NCBI GenBank assembly: GCA_963682025.1
Contig: OY821520.1
Location: forward strand, 86,659,465 to 86,723,464
DNA: 64,000 nt
Source of the DNA: Cordilura impudica
Lineage: Eukaryota > Arthropoda > Insecta > Diptera > Scathophagidae
Direction of reading: 5' to 3'
The translations under genes were made by a program, and so were the position numbers. The notes beneath the pieces are model-generated. The model ran no database searches. It worked only from the letters and a program-made list of their open reading frames with translations, and had not been told where the DNA came from. Shown piece by piece: positions 61,501-63,605 of the stretch. Each line of letters opens with the position of its first letter. The first letter of the stretch is position 1.

Positions 61501-63605
61501 TTTTCACAAGATAATGAACATACGGAGCTGACGGTGCTTCTCTTCTTCCAAAATCCGTACGCAATTTTCGCACACATTCTGCAACATTACCATGATTTTC
61601 AAAATAATGTCGCAGCGTTTTTCAAGCGTATACACAACCATATTCGTTCAGCGGAAGGATAAAACTAATTACCTGTCAGATCAGACATGAGCTAAGTGTT
61701 ACCATTCACGAAATAAGCACTAGTGAAAAAAAAAACGTTAGGTGGCGGACCCTTTACTTATCGTAAGCTAATGTATTTGAATTTTGTACATTTATTTCTT
61801 GTAACAAGTAACCAAAACCTATTGTGAATTCTATTAATTTATCTTGAACGTATCGTAAGCTAAATTTACCCAATGTAATAAGCTGTAGTTATACAAAAAA
61901 TAATTTGAATTAGCACTTACTCTGCCGGTGATCAAACACACCTCTAGAAAACCATCTCGTGGTTTTATATATATTTTGAATAAAGGAAATATTAATCTCT
62001 AATACTTCTCTTCTCCCTTTTTTTTACCACTTGCAATAAATCGTTTATAATTCCTCCACTCCGCGAGAAATTATAAATTGATAAGGCAGATCTCTCAAAG
62101 GTTTAATCTTTAGATTCCTAAGAACTTACCGCCCTGTTCTGCATCTCAACCTCTCAGATCCTAATATTAAAGGTTAACCTGGAAGAGTCTGTAAATATTG
62201 AATTACCTTTTTAATGGGAGGTGCCATGCCCATTAAAATATCAGAACATTTTACAGCCTCTGTCCGTCCTTAAGGACCACTCGGAATATTGAAGCCGACA
62301 TTTTTAAAAACAGATGAGTAGTTGCGGAGATTATCTCCTACAAACTAACGAACAAACACACATTATCTCTTTGTTATACACACTCGTATAGAACTTACCG
62401 CCCTGTTCTGCATCTCAACCTCTCAGATCCTAATATTAAAGGTTAACCTGGAAGAGTCTGTAAATATTGAATTACCTTTTTAATGGGAGGTGCCATGCCC
62501 ATTAAAATATCAGAACATTTTACAGCCTCTGTCCGTCCTTAAGGACCACTCGGAATATTGAAGCCAACATTTTTAAAAACAGATGAGTAGTTGCGGAGAT
62601 TATCTCCTACAAACTAACGAACAAACACACATTATCTCTTTGTTATACACGCTTAGTATAGATTTTATAATATTGTTGTATTTTTCTTATATTTGCAGTT
62701 CTCCAATTTGGATTTATCACCCTTTTTGGCTTAGCCTTCCCCTTGGCTCCCCTGCTGGCTTTAATCAATAATATTGTTGAAGTGCGCTTAGACGCCATTA
62801 AAATGCTTAAGTTCATAAGAAGACCAATAGCGCAGAGGGCACGCGACGTCGGTGTATGGCTGGGTATTATGACTGTGGTTACTAAAATTGCCGTAGCATC
62901 ATGTGCCATGATTATAGCCTTCTCTACAAATCTCATACCAAAACTAGTCTATAGAACTGCCAGTCATGACGATAGCTTTGAAGGTTATCTCAACTTCACT
63001 TTGGCCTACTTTAATACCGAAGATTTTCAAATACAGCCAATATTACCGGGTTCACCCTACACGAATGTGACTTCGTGTCGCTATACAGAGTTTCGCAATC
63101 CACCATGGGATGAGCATCCGTATAAAAGGCCAATGATATATTGGAAAATTTTAACTGCCCGACTGGCGTTTATGGTAATATTTCAGGTATGTTTGTTTAT
63201 TCGTTAGAGCTTTAAAATTTTGATTATTAATTAAGATGTTTCCATCATTAATTATAGAACATTATTGGCATGCTACAAACCGTTATTGCGTGGTCCATTC
63301 CTGATATATCGGCTAGATTATTGAAACGTATTAAACGTGAAAACTTTTTGTTACGTGAACATATCATCGAATATGAAAAACTGATGGCCAAACAAGCAGC
63401 AGCACAAAAGATCGTCAATAGGGCTCATTCGATGGCTACCAGCCTAGTGAAAGGTGCCAATAATGCTTTACACAATAGCACCTTTTCGGATGCCATTGAC
63501 GAAGAAGATGGTGGAGTACAATTACGTAAACGTTATGCCAATGCTAATGCCAATTCCAATGATAATGACAATATCTATGCAAACGATCATATAACTCCGG
63601 TGTAG
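6535..63605 (+). CDS. Anoctamin (TMEM16) family Ca2+-activated channel/scramblase, whole split gene
   Basis: Coding sequence joined from 6535-6547 (candidate), 20112-20638, 45653-45892, 45959-46119, 57672-57840, 58001-58056, 58120-58278, 58344-58504, 58586-58830, 58898-59519, 62699-63186 and 63258-63605. All junctions are GT/AG and phases agree, giving about 1062 residues, near the usual size of insect anoctamins. Anoctamins are dimeric ten-helix membrane proteins acting as Ca2+-gated chloride channels or lipid scramblases. Visible here are the cytosolic dimerisation region (about 181-390), a first helix near 400-430, a Cys-rich extracellular loop, and the Ca2+ site: N725 and E729 (helix 6), E780 and E783 (helix 7), E812 and D816 (helix 8). 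Their spacing matches mammalian ANO1. Closest in style to ANO1-7; Drosophila subdued or CG10353 are candidate orthologues, not distinguished here. Whether it conducts ions or scrambles lipid cannot be read from the sequence. Confidence 0.93.
6963..7770. repeat. (TTTATG)n hexanucleotide array, about 134 copies
   Basis: An uninterrupted run of the hexamer for about 808 bases with a single visible substitution near 6997 (TTAATG). It gives spurious long open frames on both strands (Met-Phe and Lys-His alternation) because the hexamer contains no stop in those frames. It begins about 415 bases after the candidate first donor site, in the first intron if that exon is correct. Confidence 0.98.
7803..8151. 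mobile_element. pogo/Tigger-like MITE, copy 2, inverted and degenerate
   Basis: It is the reverse complement of the 4250-4583 element over most of its length: AGTAAAAGCTCTACTATCTG, GGGGATGAGAGCATTCC, TTTTTTTAGGATTC, CAAATTATGT, and CCGGTTAACTGATTG near the other end. The terminal repeats have decayed. It lies about 30 bases from the end of the hexanucleotide array. Confidence 0.7.
8160..10175. repeat. Degenerate AT-rich minisatellite with GTAC-centred units
   Basis: About 2 kb of imperfect tandem units near 20 bases long, roughly AAGGTACTTTTTTAAGAAA, with many variants (AATGTACTTTTTAAGAAA, GGTACCTTTTTAAG). The unit is partly self-complementary around AAAGTACTTT. There is no open frame and no unique spacers. 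Confidence 0.85.
10176..11847. other. Intronic AT-rich DNA, no gene seen
   Basis: Stops in all frames. A somewhat GC-richer island at about 10890-10920 (GGTGCCTCCGGAGATTCGG) is isolated and unassigned. Confidence 0.55.
11848..12243 (-). mobile_element. Degenerate Helitron, family C
   Basis: It contains the family hairpin CACTCGAAAATCGAGTG, TTCTAGGAAATATTATTTTT and CTTAAGGTATGTTAATCAAT, shared with the better copies at 15069 and 44317. The CTAG end is eroded and the far end is uncertain. Confidence 0.5.
12750..13437 (+). repeat. DINE-like repeat, plus copy
   Basis: It carries GATGTTTGTAACTACCAAAA, ACTGATCGACTCAGAATCAC, a GTCCATCCGTCCGTCTG run, and ends with the near-palindrome AGTCAGTCTATACCGACTAT then TTTTCTCATTATTT. 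It lacks the 5' TATACCC hairpin. Confidence 0.8.
13925..14812 (-). mobile_element. Truncated Helitron, family B
   Basis: It has the GCGATTTT head region followed by four internal units of about 140 bases, each opening near GGTGCCACGCCCAC (14085 variant, 14220, 14358, 14502, 14644). The minus-strand 5' part is AATAAAGAGGTAATGTGAGG. The 3' hairpin and CTAG are absent. Confidence 0.75.
15069..15443 (-). mobile_element. Non-autonomous Helitron, family C (375 bp, complete ends)
   Basis: On the plus strand it runs from CTAGCAGATTCCAGCCCTCG to ATTAATATTATAGA with flanking A and T. On the minus strand this gives 5' TC and 3' CTAG inserted at A|T. The hairpin arms carry one or two changes. Confidence 0.8.
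15682..17564 (-). mobile_element. Composite Helitron, family B, copy 1 (about 1.88 kb)
   Basis: On the minus strand it opens TCTATACTAATATAATAAAG and ends GCGAAGCACACCGGGTTACA followed by TCTAG, inserted between A and T. The subterminal GTGTAGC/GCACAC hairpin and CTAG terminus are Helitron hallmarks. Inside are about seven 140-base units opening near GGTGCCACGCCCAC (16540, 16680, 16820, 16960, 17103, 17244, 17390), a GCGATTTTTG-rich head (16320-16460), a helicase C-terminal fragment, and then a second TCTATACTA 5' terminus at 16142-16129. The last 448 bases (15682-16129) are thus themselves a complete short Helitron. Confidence 0.85.
16145..16285 (-). pseudogene. Helitron Rep-helicase, C-terminal fragment
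   Basis: Minus-strand translation gives NMDNPSSSHGQLHVPCSRVG then TPKNLIIVVPN and KNIVYQ. This corresponds to the last Pif1-family helicase motif of Helitron proteins ('NLENPCFSHGQLYVACSRVG...KNIVYQ') and its C-terminus. Everything upstream (Rep and the other helicase motifs) is missing, so it is a passenger piece of a once-autonomous element. Confidence 0.8.
17565..18450 (+). repeat. DINE-like repeat, plus copy with preceding fragment
   Basis: The full unit starts with TATACCCTATAGAACTATGT at 17707 and ends with GTCGGTCTAGACCGATTACA then TTTTCTTACTTG. 17630-17700 is a second short piece of the same family (CGATCGACTC, GTCTGTGTATCTGCCTGTC). Confidence 0.85.
18475..18648. mobile_element. Small MITE-like inverted repeat (about 174 bp)
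   Basis: The left arm TATGTGACCTTCTCCGAGAA at 18479 and its exact complement near 18622-18644 form arms of about 29 bases without mismatch, separated by about 110 bases. It splits a DINE-like repeat, whose sequence resumes after it, so it looks like an insertion. Confidence 0.7.
18649..19078 (+). repeat. DINE-like repeat, continuing 3' portion
   Basis: It contains GACCGATACTGGAATTTATG, GTTCAGATCTAGTCCCC, CGACCTAGTCCCCATATAAA, and ends GGCGGTCTAGACCGGC, ATAAGTTTCTTACTTG. It probably continues the copy interrupted by the preceding inverted repeat. Confidence 0.7.
19079..20111. other. Intron DNA before the 20112 exon, no element seen
   Basis: AT-rich with stops in all frames. The last bases (TTTTTTTCTTTTGCAG) are the polypyrimidine tract and acceptor of the anoctamin exon. 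Confidence 0.7.
20112..20638 (+). CDS. Anoctamin exon: acidic N-terminal cytosolic segment
   Basis: The exon follows TTTTGCAG and ends at AGG|GTAAAA in phase 0. Two bases (TA) complete a codon begun in an upstream exon, so this is not the first exon; the ATG at 20150 is internal or an alternative start. It encodes residues 5-180: a Tyr/Asp-rich opening, DDRESLYFDTISLADSE, a seven-alanine run at 36-42, a Gly-rich patch, and an end in YSQWKFR. This region is the cytosolic N-terminus, poorly conserved among anoctamins and probably disordered. It is much GC-richer than the flanking intron. Confidence 0.85.
20639..22155. other. Start of the 25-kb intron, no element seen
   Basis: It begins with the GTAAAA donor, has a CT-rich run at about 20668-20690 and a (CA)n run near 20795-20815, then AT-rich DNA. 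The longest open frame (about 79 codons near 21114) has no recognisable feature. Confidence 0.65.
22156..22959 (+). repeat. DINE-like repeat, plus copy, near full length (about 800 bp)
   Basis: The best plus-strand example. The 5' hairpin TATACCCTATACCACTATGT with GGTTTGGGTATA, five GTCC units, and the perfect palindrome TAGTCGGTCTAGACCGACTA near 22921-22941 are all present, followed by TTTTCTTACTTA. Confidence 0.88.
22960..23701. other. Intronic AT-rich DNA, no gene seen
   Basis: About 23350-23400 (GTGGCTTGGAACTAAAACGG, CCAATGTCAA) is shared in inverted orientation with about 32545-32585; otherwise nothing is recognised. Confidence 0.5.
23702..25578 (-). mobile_element. Composite Helitron, family B, copy 2 (about 1.88 kb)
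   Basis: Same order of parts as 15682-17564: a plus-strand CTAG end with the GTGTGCTTCGCTACAC hairpin, a short Helitron, an internal TCTATGCTCATAATCTATAC junction (minus strand), helicase fragment, GCGATTTTTG head, about seven 140-base units opening near GGTGCCACGCCCAC, and TATAGA at the far end. The flanks differ from copy 1 and fit A|T insertion, so the whole composite moved or was copied as a unit. Confidence 0.85.
24160..24310 (-). pseudogene. Helitron Rep-helicase, C-terminal fragment (second copy)
   Basis: The minus-strand reading SSSHGQLHVPCSWEGT then LKNLIIVVPNEKT matches the fragment at 16145-16285 with extra substitutions (RVG changed to WEG). Non-functional remnant of the motif VI region. 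Confidence 0.72.
25700..26640 (-). pseudogene. Decayed transposase-like gene of an insect-wide family (unnamed)
   Basis: Three minus-strand pieces in order. First, 26610-26515: a stretch with QISLFPVYQSYYSRSHTQE. Second, after a frameshift near 26515: LSFDLSIAQMHRIQVDYCKG, VPLYRKVFADEFYLSFHKP and KNDTC (26515-26150). Third, 25906-25709: AGHTNMEAESIHATIEKIKK and ELPRDWANLIRL. The patterns 'SFP...SHY.R..S...YL', 'F...FN.SF..PKKDQC' and 'GHTQNE.DS.H..IE' recur in many insect predicted proteins that I believe are transposase-derived. I cannot name the superfamily. The middle (about 25910-26150) does not read through. Confidence 0.55.
26795..28442 (-). pseudogene. LINE reverse transcriptase fragment
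   Basis: Three frames joined by frameshifts (28442-28161, 28240-27554, 27322-26795). Visible motifs are VIYIDFSNAFDSVNHDILL, SGIPQGTHLGPLLFLIFIND and LLFADDLKLF, the RT core with its FADD catalytic pair intact, then the C-terminal segment SLRDRRSSFAIMFIFHIL. A stop and gap lie at 27323-27553. Confidence 0.88.
28587..29600 (-). pseudogene. LINE endonuclease (APE type) fragment
   Basis: Minus-strand translation shows AITETWLSSEINSAEYFDDF near the N-terminus (family 'TETWL'), then VIVLGNFNLKNLTW, DIGRILDLFFVS and HHKAMVIDF. The family motif is 'GDFN', so the catalytic Asp is Asn here. A stop near 29370 breaks the frame. Confidence 0.8.
29601..30590. other. Region between the two LINE remnants
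   Basis: A minus-strand open frame at 30290-30030 encodes an acidic then Lys-rich 86-residue stretch (DVEDMDSTNSSEYERLK...), possibly part of ORF1 of the minus LINE, but no zinc knuckle or other hallmark is visible. A G-run (GGGGGGGG) sits near 29788. Nothing else is recognised. Confidence 0.4.
30595..32396 (+). mobile_element. 5'-truncated non-LTR retrotransposon, plus strand
   Basis: It begins inside the RT domain and runs to a 3' hairpin (32352-32381: TAGTCT, GGAAA, TTTCC, AGACTA) followed by AATAAATAAATAAG and an A-run. Same tail style as the minus element at 26690, so the two are related families lying head to head. Confidence 0.88.
30600..32073 (+). pseudogene. LINE reverse transcriptase, frameshifted
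   Basis: Frames at 30600-30830, 30805-31467, 31474-31686 and 31714-32073. Motifs are VPDGIPNFVLKRCANLL, FKSGSKSVISNYRGIAKLSS, AIYTDFSKAFNRVNQDLLLF, SGVPERSHLGPLLF (QG changed to ER) and LMSADDVKIL (YADD changed to SADD), then the thumb and C-terminal part. Stops at 31465 and 31683 and altered core motifs show it is dead. Confidence 0.88.
32397..32699. other. Intronic DNA, no gene seen
   Basis: AT-rich. 32545-32585 repeats, inverted, about 40 bases from 23350-23400 (TTAGTTCCAAGCCACATATA). Confidence 0.5.
32700..33450 (-). pseudogene. Degenerate Tc1/mariner-superfamily transposase remnant
   Basis: The minus-strand frame 33144-32902 contains HNLSTYFWPNLASCHYYKKA, resembling the 'WPDLASCHY' block around the second catalytic Asp of a Tc1/mariner subgroup (Asp changed to Asn). 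Downstream, SPVKRCRVIVKREL near 32800 resembles the 'P.E.YW..VKREL' block. The nucleotide stretch near 32755-32800 also matches 41705-41765, pointing to the same family. Confidence 0.55.
33770..33966 (-). repeat. DINE-like repeat fragment, minus
   Basis: A reverse-strand piece with ACCGACAGACAG, GACTCAGAAAGTGATTCTGA, GGTGGGTCTAGGTCAAATAT and GTTACAAACATCACC, corresponding to the 5' third of the family. Confidence 0.75.
33967..34667. other. Intronic AT-rich DNA, no gene seen
   Basis: Stops in all frames and no recognised repeat. Confidence 0.6.
34668..35843 (+). repeat. DINE-like repeat, plus copy, split by a MITE
   Basis: The 5' part (34668-34878) has GATGTTTGTAACTACCAAAA and a CGCCCGTCCATCTGTG run. 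The 3' part resumes at 35602 with ACGTTTTTACCGACCATAC and CCAAAAATAAAACCTGAAGG. The break is exactly an inserted element with an 8-base target duplication. Confidence 0.8.
34879..35601. mobile_element. hAT-like MITE (723 bp) with 8-bp target duplication
   Basis: The ends TAGGGCGGGTCGATTT and the complement TAGGGTGGGTCGATTT differ at one base. GTACTCAT flanks both sides (34871-34878 and 35602-35609). Inverted similarity extends about 130 bases inward (GAATCAAAATAAGAAACTTT against AAAGTTTCTTATTTTGATCC). Eight-base duplications and TAGGG ends fit the hAT superfamily. The interior has repeated AGTCACGCA words and no transposase. Confidence 0.85.
35844..36616 (-). repeat. DINE-like repeat, minus copy, near full length
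   Basis: It starts (plus view) with AAATTATAGTCGGCCTAGAC and ends with TTATACCCTGACCACAAAGT. It meets the preceding plus copy tail to tail. Confidence 0.85.
36692..36815 (+). repeat. DINE-like repeat, 3' tail fragment
   Basis: It carries GGTTTATGCTTATTTTCTAT, ATCCAGTTA and the near-palindrome AGTCAGTCTAGACCGACTAA, then TTTTTTACTCG. Confidence 0.7.
36816..37249. other. Intronic AT-rich DNA, no gene seen
   Basis: No open frame of note and no recognised repeat. Confidence 0.55.
37250..37620. repeat. Fragment related to the interior of the hAT-like MITE, inverted
   Basis: CCCAAAATTAATCTGTAGTC, GGGGGAATGGGGTTGACCCA, a series of GTGCGTGAC words and a (GACA)n run are the reverse complement of the 35010-35160 interior of the 34879 MITE. 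No terminal repeats were found. Confidence 0.65.
37645..38150 (-). mobile_element. Degenerate Helitron, family C
   Basis: It contains ATACTCGAAATTCAAGTGG (eroded hairpin), ACACATTAACAAATTTAATA, ATACCTTTCAAATGGTATA and CTATTAATATTATTGAT at the far end, in the family order. The CTAG terminus is lost. Confidence 0.6.
38151..39048. other. Intronic AT-rich DNA, no gene seen
   Basis: Only short frames; no recognised repeat. Confidence 0.6.
39049..39420. mobile_element. piggyBac-like MITE (TTAA, CCCTTT end)
   Basis: The left end TTAACCCTTTCACAGCCAAT is followed by TGGATATATATGTCCC. The right part, GGGACATATTTGTCCAATTT then GTCGTCAATGG, is its imperfect complement. TTAA targets and CCCTTT ends fit piggyBac-type elements; the right TTAA is decayed. 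A related piece lies at 40509-40700. Confidence 0.55.
39705..40480 (-). repeat. DINE-like repeat, minus copy, near full length
   Basis: Plus view: AACAAGTAAGAAAATTATAG, TCTGTCTAGACCGACTATA at one end and CCACATAGTGGTATAGGGTA at the other. It sits between two piggyBac-like fragments. Confidence 0.88.
40509..40700. repeat. piggyBac-like MITE end fragment
   Basis: GACCGTTGACGACCAATGGG then ATATATATGTCCCATGG matches the subterminal block of the 39049 element; GTAGTGAAAGAGTTGAA near 40680 could be a decayed TTAA-CTTTCAC end. Confidence 0.45.
40734..41503 (+). repeat. DINE-like repeat, plus copy, near full length
   Basis: TATACCCTATACCACTATGT to GGTCGGTTTAGACCGACAAT then TTTTCTTACTTGTTT, with four GTCC units in the usual place. 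Confidence 0.88.
41700..42078 (-). pseudogene. Degenerate Tc1/mariner-superfamily transposase remnant, second copy
   Basis: The minus-strand frame 42102-41755 contains SWYGTQYAVS, FELDLASCQQGKIPLPWYRR and HWLTPVERYWVPVKRELTRK, where the family reads 'DLASCHY' and 'P.E.YW..VKREL'. It shares the adjacent noncoding strip with 32745-32800. It is cut at about 42080 by a DINE-like repeat. Confidence 0.55.
42080..42715 (-). repeat. DINE-like repeat, minus copy
   Basis: It runs from GATATGAAAAAGTTCATATC to CCACATAGTGGTATAGGGTG, with the terminal CATAGTGGTATAGGGT unit repeated once more at 42700-42715. The opposite end (palindrome) is missing. Confidence 0.85.
42716..42840. repeat. Family E small palindromic repeat, half copy
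   Basis: TTTATCTTGAGCCTGAATAA then TTTCAAACTCAATCATT is one arm of the inverted repeat seen complete at 5151-5299 and 53207-53460. Confidence 0.65.
42841..43414. other. Intronic AT-rich DNA, no gene seen
   Basis: No recognised element or coding potential. Confidence 0.6.
43415..44133 (+). repeat. DINE-like repeat, plus copy, diverged
   Basis: TATACCCTAAACTACTTGGA start, ACCGATCGACGCGAAATCAT, GTCCGTCCTTCTGTTTGTC, and the end TAGTCGGTCTAAACCAACTT then TTTTCTTATTTG. Confidence 0.8.
44317..44691 (-). mobile_element. Non-autonomous Helitron, family C (375 bp, complete ends)
   Basis: Plus view CTAGCAGATTCCAGCACTCG to TATTAATACTATAGA, flanked by A and T. On the minus strand this reads 5' TC, 3' hairpin with CTCGAA/TTCTAG arms, CTAG. 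Same length as the 15069 copy. Confidence 0.8.
44692..45652. other. End of the 25-kb intron, no element seen
   Basis: AT-rich; finishes with the TTTAATTTAG acceptor of the next exon. Confidence 0.65.
45653..45892 (+). CDS. Anoctamin exon: start of the dimerisation domain
   Basis: The exon lies between TTTAATTTAG and AAG|GTTTGT, phase 0 at both ends, residues 181-260. It starts TRRRFQDGQRGVDFVLAF, the typical opening of the anoctamin cytosolic dimerisation domain, and runs through ERDNTQRIHFIKIHAPKEVL, the conserved strand in which family members read 'FVKIHAP'. The upstream intron is 25.0 kb (20639-45652). The next intron is only 66 bases. Confidence 0.93.
45959..46119 (+). CDS. Anoctamin exon: dimerisation domain, middle
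   Basis: Acceptor TTCTACAG, donor TT|GTAAGT leaving two bases. The encoded part begins IPGQDQIYKEEFELSDSLRS and ends NYEHL. It continues directly from the previous exon. It is followed by an 11.55-kb intron (46120-57671) filled with repeats. Confidence 0.92.
46120..47200. other. Start of the 11.6-kb intron, no element seen
   Basis: GTAAGT donor followed by AT-rich DNA with short frames only. Confidence 0.65.
47200..47640. repeat. Local repeat family D with an inverted partner at 50580-51020
   Basis: 47260-47400 (AAAGTTAAATTCGCATGGCA) is complementary to about 50886-51010 (TTGCCATGCGAATGCAACTT). 47525-47640 (ACGTATAATATTAAAACCGA, CAAACTCCGTTTTTCCAC) recurs in the same orientation at 50605-50710 and 50785-50845. 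Confidence 0.6.
47646..48420 (+). repeat. DINE-like subfamily with TATACCCTC/GAGGGTATA hairpin
   Basis: It opens with the hairpin TATACCCTC...GAGGGTATA (47652-47683), then GATATAGCGATGTCCGCC and TGTCCGTCTGTG. This is closer to the Drosophila DINE-1/INE-1 opening than the main family here. The 3' end is unclear. Confidence 0.6.
48421..50500. other. Intronic AT-rich DNA, no gene seen
   Basis: Frames up to 112 codons near 48585 have no recognisable domain and are AT-biased noise. A more GC-balanced patch at 48700-48750 is unassigned. Confidence 0.55.
50500..51020. repeat. DINE-like 3' tail plus two family D copies
   Basis: 50505-50560 has GGTGGAGGGTATCAAAGATT, then the small hairpin TTCGGCACAGCTGAA and CTCTTACTTGTTTT, resembling the Drosophila DINE-1 3' end. 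Family D units follow at 50605 and 50785, then the arm complementary to 47260-47400. Confidence 0.6.
51511..52020. mobile_element. Long imperfect palindrome, MITE-like (510 bp)
   Basis: The left arm from ATTTTTCTATCACGTG through CAGATTCGAGTGTAGCTTTA to CCACTCGCGATCG is complementary to the right arm from CGATCGCGAGTGGAGAACG to ATACGTGATAGAAAAAT, each about 145-165 bases, with a loop of about 200 bases. No coding sequence; target duplication not determined. Confidence 0.75.
52021..52839. other. Intronic AT-rich DNA, no gene seen
   Basis: Short frames only. Confidence 0.6.
52840..53640 (+). repeat. DINE-like repeat, plus copy, diverged and interrupted
   Basis: GTGTCCATGTCAACCGCAAA, GTTTCTGTCGGATATAAGAC and CAGACCTAGCTCTCATACAA belong to the middle of the family. 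The matching order resumes at 53490 (TTGCACTGCTCTTTCTCAAA), interrupted by the family E palindrome. Confidence 0.65.
53207..53460. mobile_element. Family E small palindromic element, inserted in a DINE-like repeat
   Basis: GATTGAGTTTGAAATTATTC on the left and its complement at 53389-53425 form arms of about 35 bases around an interior of about 140 bases; related to 5151-5299 and 42716. Confidence 0.65.
53881..55595. mobile_element. Nested piggyBac-like palindrome (1.7 kb, arms about 620 bp)
   Basis: The arms 53881-54505 and 54966-55595 are reverse complements with scattered changes. Within them are two concentric TTAA-anchored pairs: an outer pair at 54146 (TTAACCCTTTTGGAATTGGG) and 55328, and an inner pair at 54456 (TTAACCCTTCAGTGCTCCTG) and 55016. 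TTAA targets and CCCTT ends point to piggyBac-type elements. The loop encodes a short broken frame. Confidence 0.8.
54506..54783 (+). pseudogene. Short conserved-looking coding remnant inside the palindrome
   Basis: One frame reads ITDFTKAKEIIGLLKVVNDT, SERAV, a TAG stop at 54658-54660, then LMDEYNSLFTKDEEQKQFVL and QVVYDYRRKYS. I recall similar 'NDTSERAVKL...DEEQKQFLLQ' tails in insect predicted proteins, but I cannot name the family. It is probably the remaining C-terminal coding end of the element's own gene. Confidence 0.45.
55596..57139. other. Intronic DNA, no gene seen
   Basis: 56160-56205 is a DINE-like terminus (GACCACATAGGGGCATAGGG). 56300-56640 is less AT-rich and not obviously repetitive, with stops in all frames; unassigned. 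Confidence 0.5.
57140..57580 (+). repeat. DINE-like repeat, partial plus copy
   Basis: GCTATGTTTGTAACTATCAA, GACCTAGATCGAATCAGAAT, GTCCATCCATCTATCTGCC and CAGACCTAGTCCATATATAA in family order, ending before the following exon acceptor. Confidence 0.7.
57672..57840 (+). CDS. Anoctamin exon: dimerisation domain, conserved core
   Basis: Acceptor AATTTTAG, donor GAT|GTAAGT. It encodes FDFDQPNFFDAGTRNYIINF followed by ILERQ and the IEKLLADGVYESAYTLHD segment. The 'R..I...IL.R' and 'G...LL..GVY..AYPLHD' patterns are diagnostic of the anoctamin N-terminal domain. Frame and phase join cleanly to both neighbours, ending at about residue 370. Confidence 0.95.
58001..58056 (+). CDS. Anoctamin short exon (56 bases)
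   Basis: Acceptor CTTATTTAAG, donor CA|GTAAGT. It encodes DTDRDLLLSEWANLKKWK plus two bases of the next codon, corresponding to the conserved 'R..L...WA...KW.K.QPLD' segment just before the first membrane helix. It is too short to be seen as an open frame on its own but is fixed by exact phase to both sides. Confidence 0.93.
58120..58278 (+). CDS. Anoctamin exon: QPLD motif and first transmembrane helix
   Basis: Acceptor CCATTACAG, donor AG|GTAAGA. It encodes LQPLDSIKEYFGPKVALYFA followed by the hydrophobic helix WLGFYTHMLIPASIIGILIF. 'QPLD.I..YFG.K..LYFAWLG.YT..L..A...G' is the signature entry to the anoctamin membrane domain. Confidence 0.96.
58344..58504 (+). CDS. Anoctamin exon: Cys-rich first extracellular loop and second helix
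   Basis: Acceptor TCGTTTAG, donor G|GTAAGT. The encoded loop has five cysteines in the pattern C-x9-C-x2-C-x3-C-x9-C with potential N-glycosylation sites (NKT and NVT), then begins helix 2 (TVVFAFVMSVW). The disulfide-rich first loop is characteristic of anoctamins. Confidence 0.94.
58586..58830 (+). CDS. Anoctamin exon: end of helix 2 and first intracellular loop
   Basis: Acceptor TTATTGCAG, donor TTT|GTAAGT. It encodes AVLYLELWKRYSAKLIHKWG, the family's 'FLE.WKR....L...W' motif, followed by 'EHPRPQYLAKI' (family pattern 'E.PRP.Y.A') and a Lys/Asn-rich cytosolic loop, then the beginning of helix 3. Ends at residue 577. Confidence 0.95.
58898..59519 (+). CDS. Anoctamin exon: helices 3-7, first half of the Ca2+ site
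   Basis: The largest coding exon, between TAAACAG and G|GTAAGT, residues 578-784. It carries helices 3-6, the re-entrant pore region (FVNYYSSLFYIAFLKGKFVG) and the block GGCLMELCMQLVIIMVGKQ. N725 and E729 in helix 6 and E780 and E783 at the start of helix 7 align with ANO1 N650, E654, E702 and E705. The exon ends inside helix 7, so the Ca2+ site is split across a 3.2-kb intron. Confidence 0.97.
59880..60345 (-). mobile_element. Truncated Helitron, family B, inside the 3.2-kb intron
   Basis: GCGATTTT-type head region followed by units with CGTGCCACGCCCACTAATCC (60106) and CTGTGCCACGCCCACTGCTT (60224). Both Helitron termini are missing. Confidence 0.7.
60460..61754 (-). mobile_element. Full-length mariner-type transposon (1295 bp)
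   Basis: The ends AAGGGTCCGCCAAATAAC and the complement AAGGGTCCGCCACCTAAC, each followed by a T-run, are flanked by TA on both sides (60458-60459 and 61755-61756). Length, TA duplication and single transposase frame are typical of the Tc1/mariner superfamily. It lies antisense to the host gene in the intron that splits the Ca2+ site. Confidence 0.93.
60565..61641 (-). pseudogene. mariner-type transposase, frameshifted
   Basis: It starts MVVYTLEKRCDIIL and ends SRGSDLNEIIFHY, about 358 codons if read through, a usual size. Visible blocks are a helix-turn-helix region with SIHRRSQELNISEASLRRIL, IHPKRVTVWCGF, ICFQQDGATCHTA (second Asp) and LTPLDYYLWGALKDKCYANK with a preceding CDL (third Asp). 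The block that normally holds the first Asp reads FSIEAHFD, with Ile where I expect Asp. At least three frameshifts and a stop (Trp changed to stop near 60802) make it inactive. Confidence 0.9.
61755..62121. other. Intron DNA between the mariner and the tandem duplication
   Basis: AT-rich, no element recognised. Confidence 0.6.
62122..62659. repeat. Recent 269-bp tandem duplication containing a Helitron end
   Basis: 62122-62390 and 62391-62659 are almost identical; I saw one interior difference (GCCGACATT versus GCCAACATT) and changes at the last bases. Each unit holds CCTCTCAGATCCTAATATTA, one family B unit (GGTGCCATGCCCATTAAAAT) and the Helitron 5' end (minus-strand TCTATAC...AACAAAGAGATAATGTGTG). 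It ends 39 bases before the exon at 62699. Confidence 0.93.
62699..63186 (+). CDS. Anoctamin exon: helices 7-10, second half of the Ca2+ site
   Basis: Acceptor ATATTTGCAG, donor CAG|GTATGT. It encodes FPLAPLLALINNIVEVRLDA, with E812 and D816 aligning with ANO1 E734 and D738. 'RRPIAQRARDVGVW' and 'CRYTEFRNPPW' follow, the latter after an extracellular loop with NFT and NVT sites, then 'WKILTARLAFMVIFQ'. The acceptor lies only about 40 bases after a duplicated Helitron fragment. Confidence 0.97.
63258..63605 (+). CDS. Anoctamin last exon: C-terminal cytosolic tail
   Basis: Acceptor AATTATAG. It encodes NIIGMLQTVIAWSIPDI (family 'W.IPD.P' end of helix 10), a basic amphipathic stretch and a charged C-terminal tail with Asn/Asp-rich low complexity, ending in a TAG stop at 63603-63605. 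It matches the usual short cytosolic tail of the family. Confidence 0.95.
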   Translation, partial: NIIGMLQTVIAWSIPDISARLLKRIKRENFLLREHIIEYEKLMAKQAAAQKIVNRAHSMATSLVKGANNALHNSTFSDAIDEEDGGVQLRKRYANANANSNDNDNIYANDHITPV

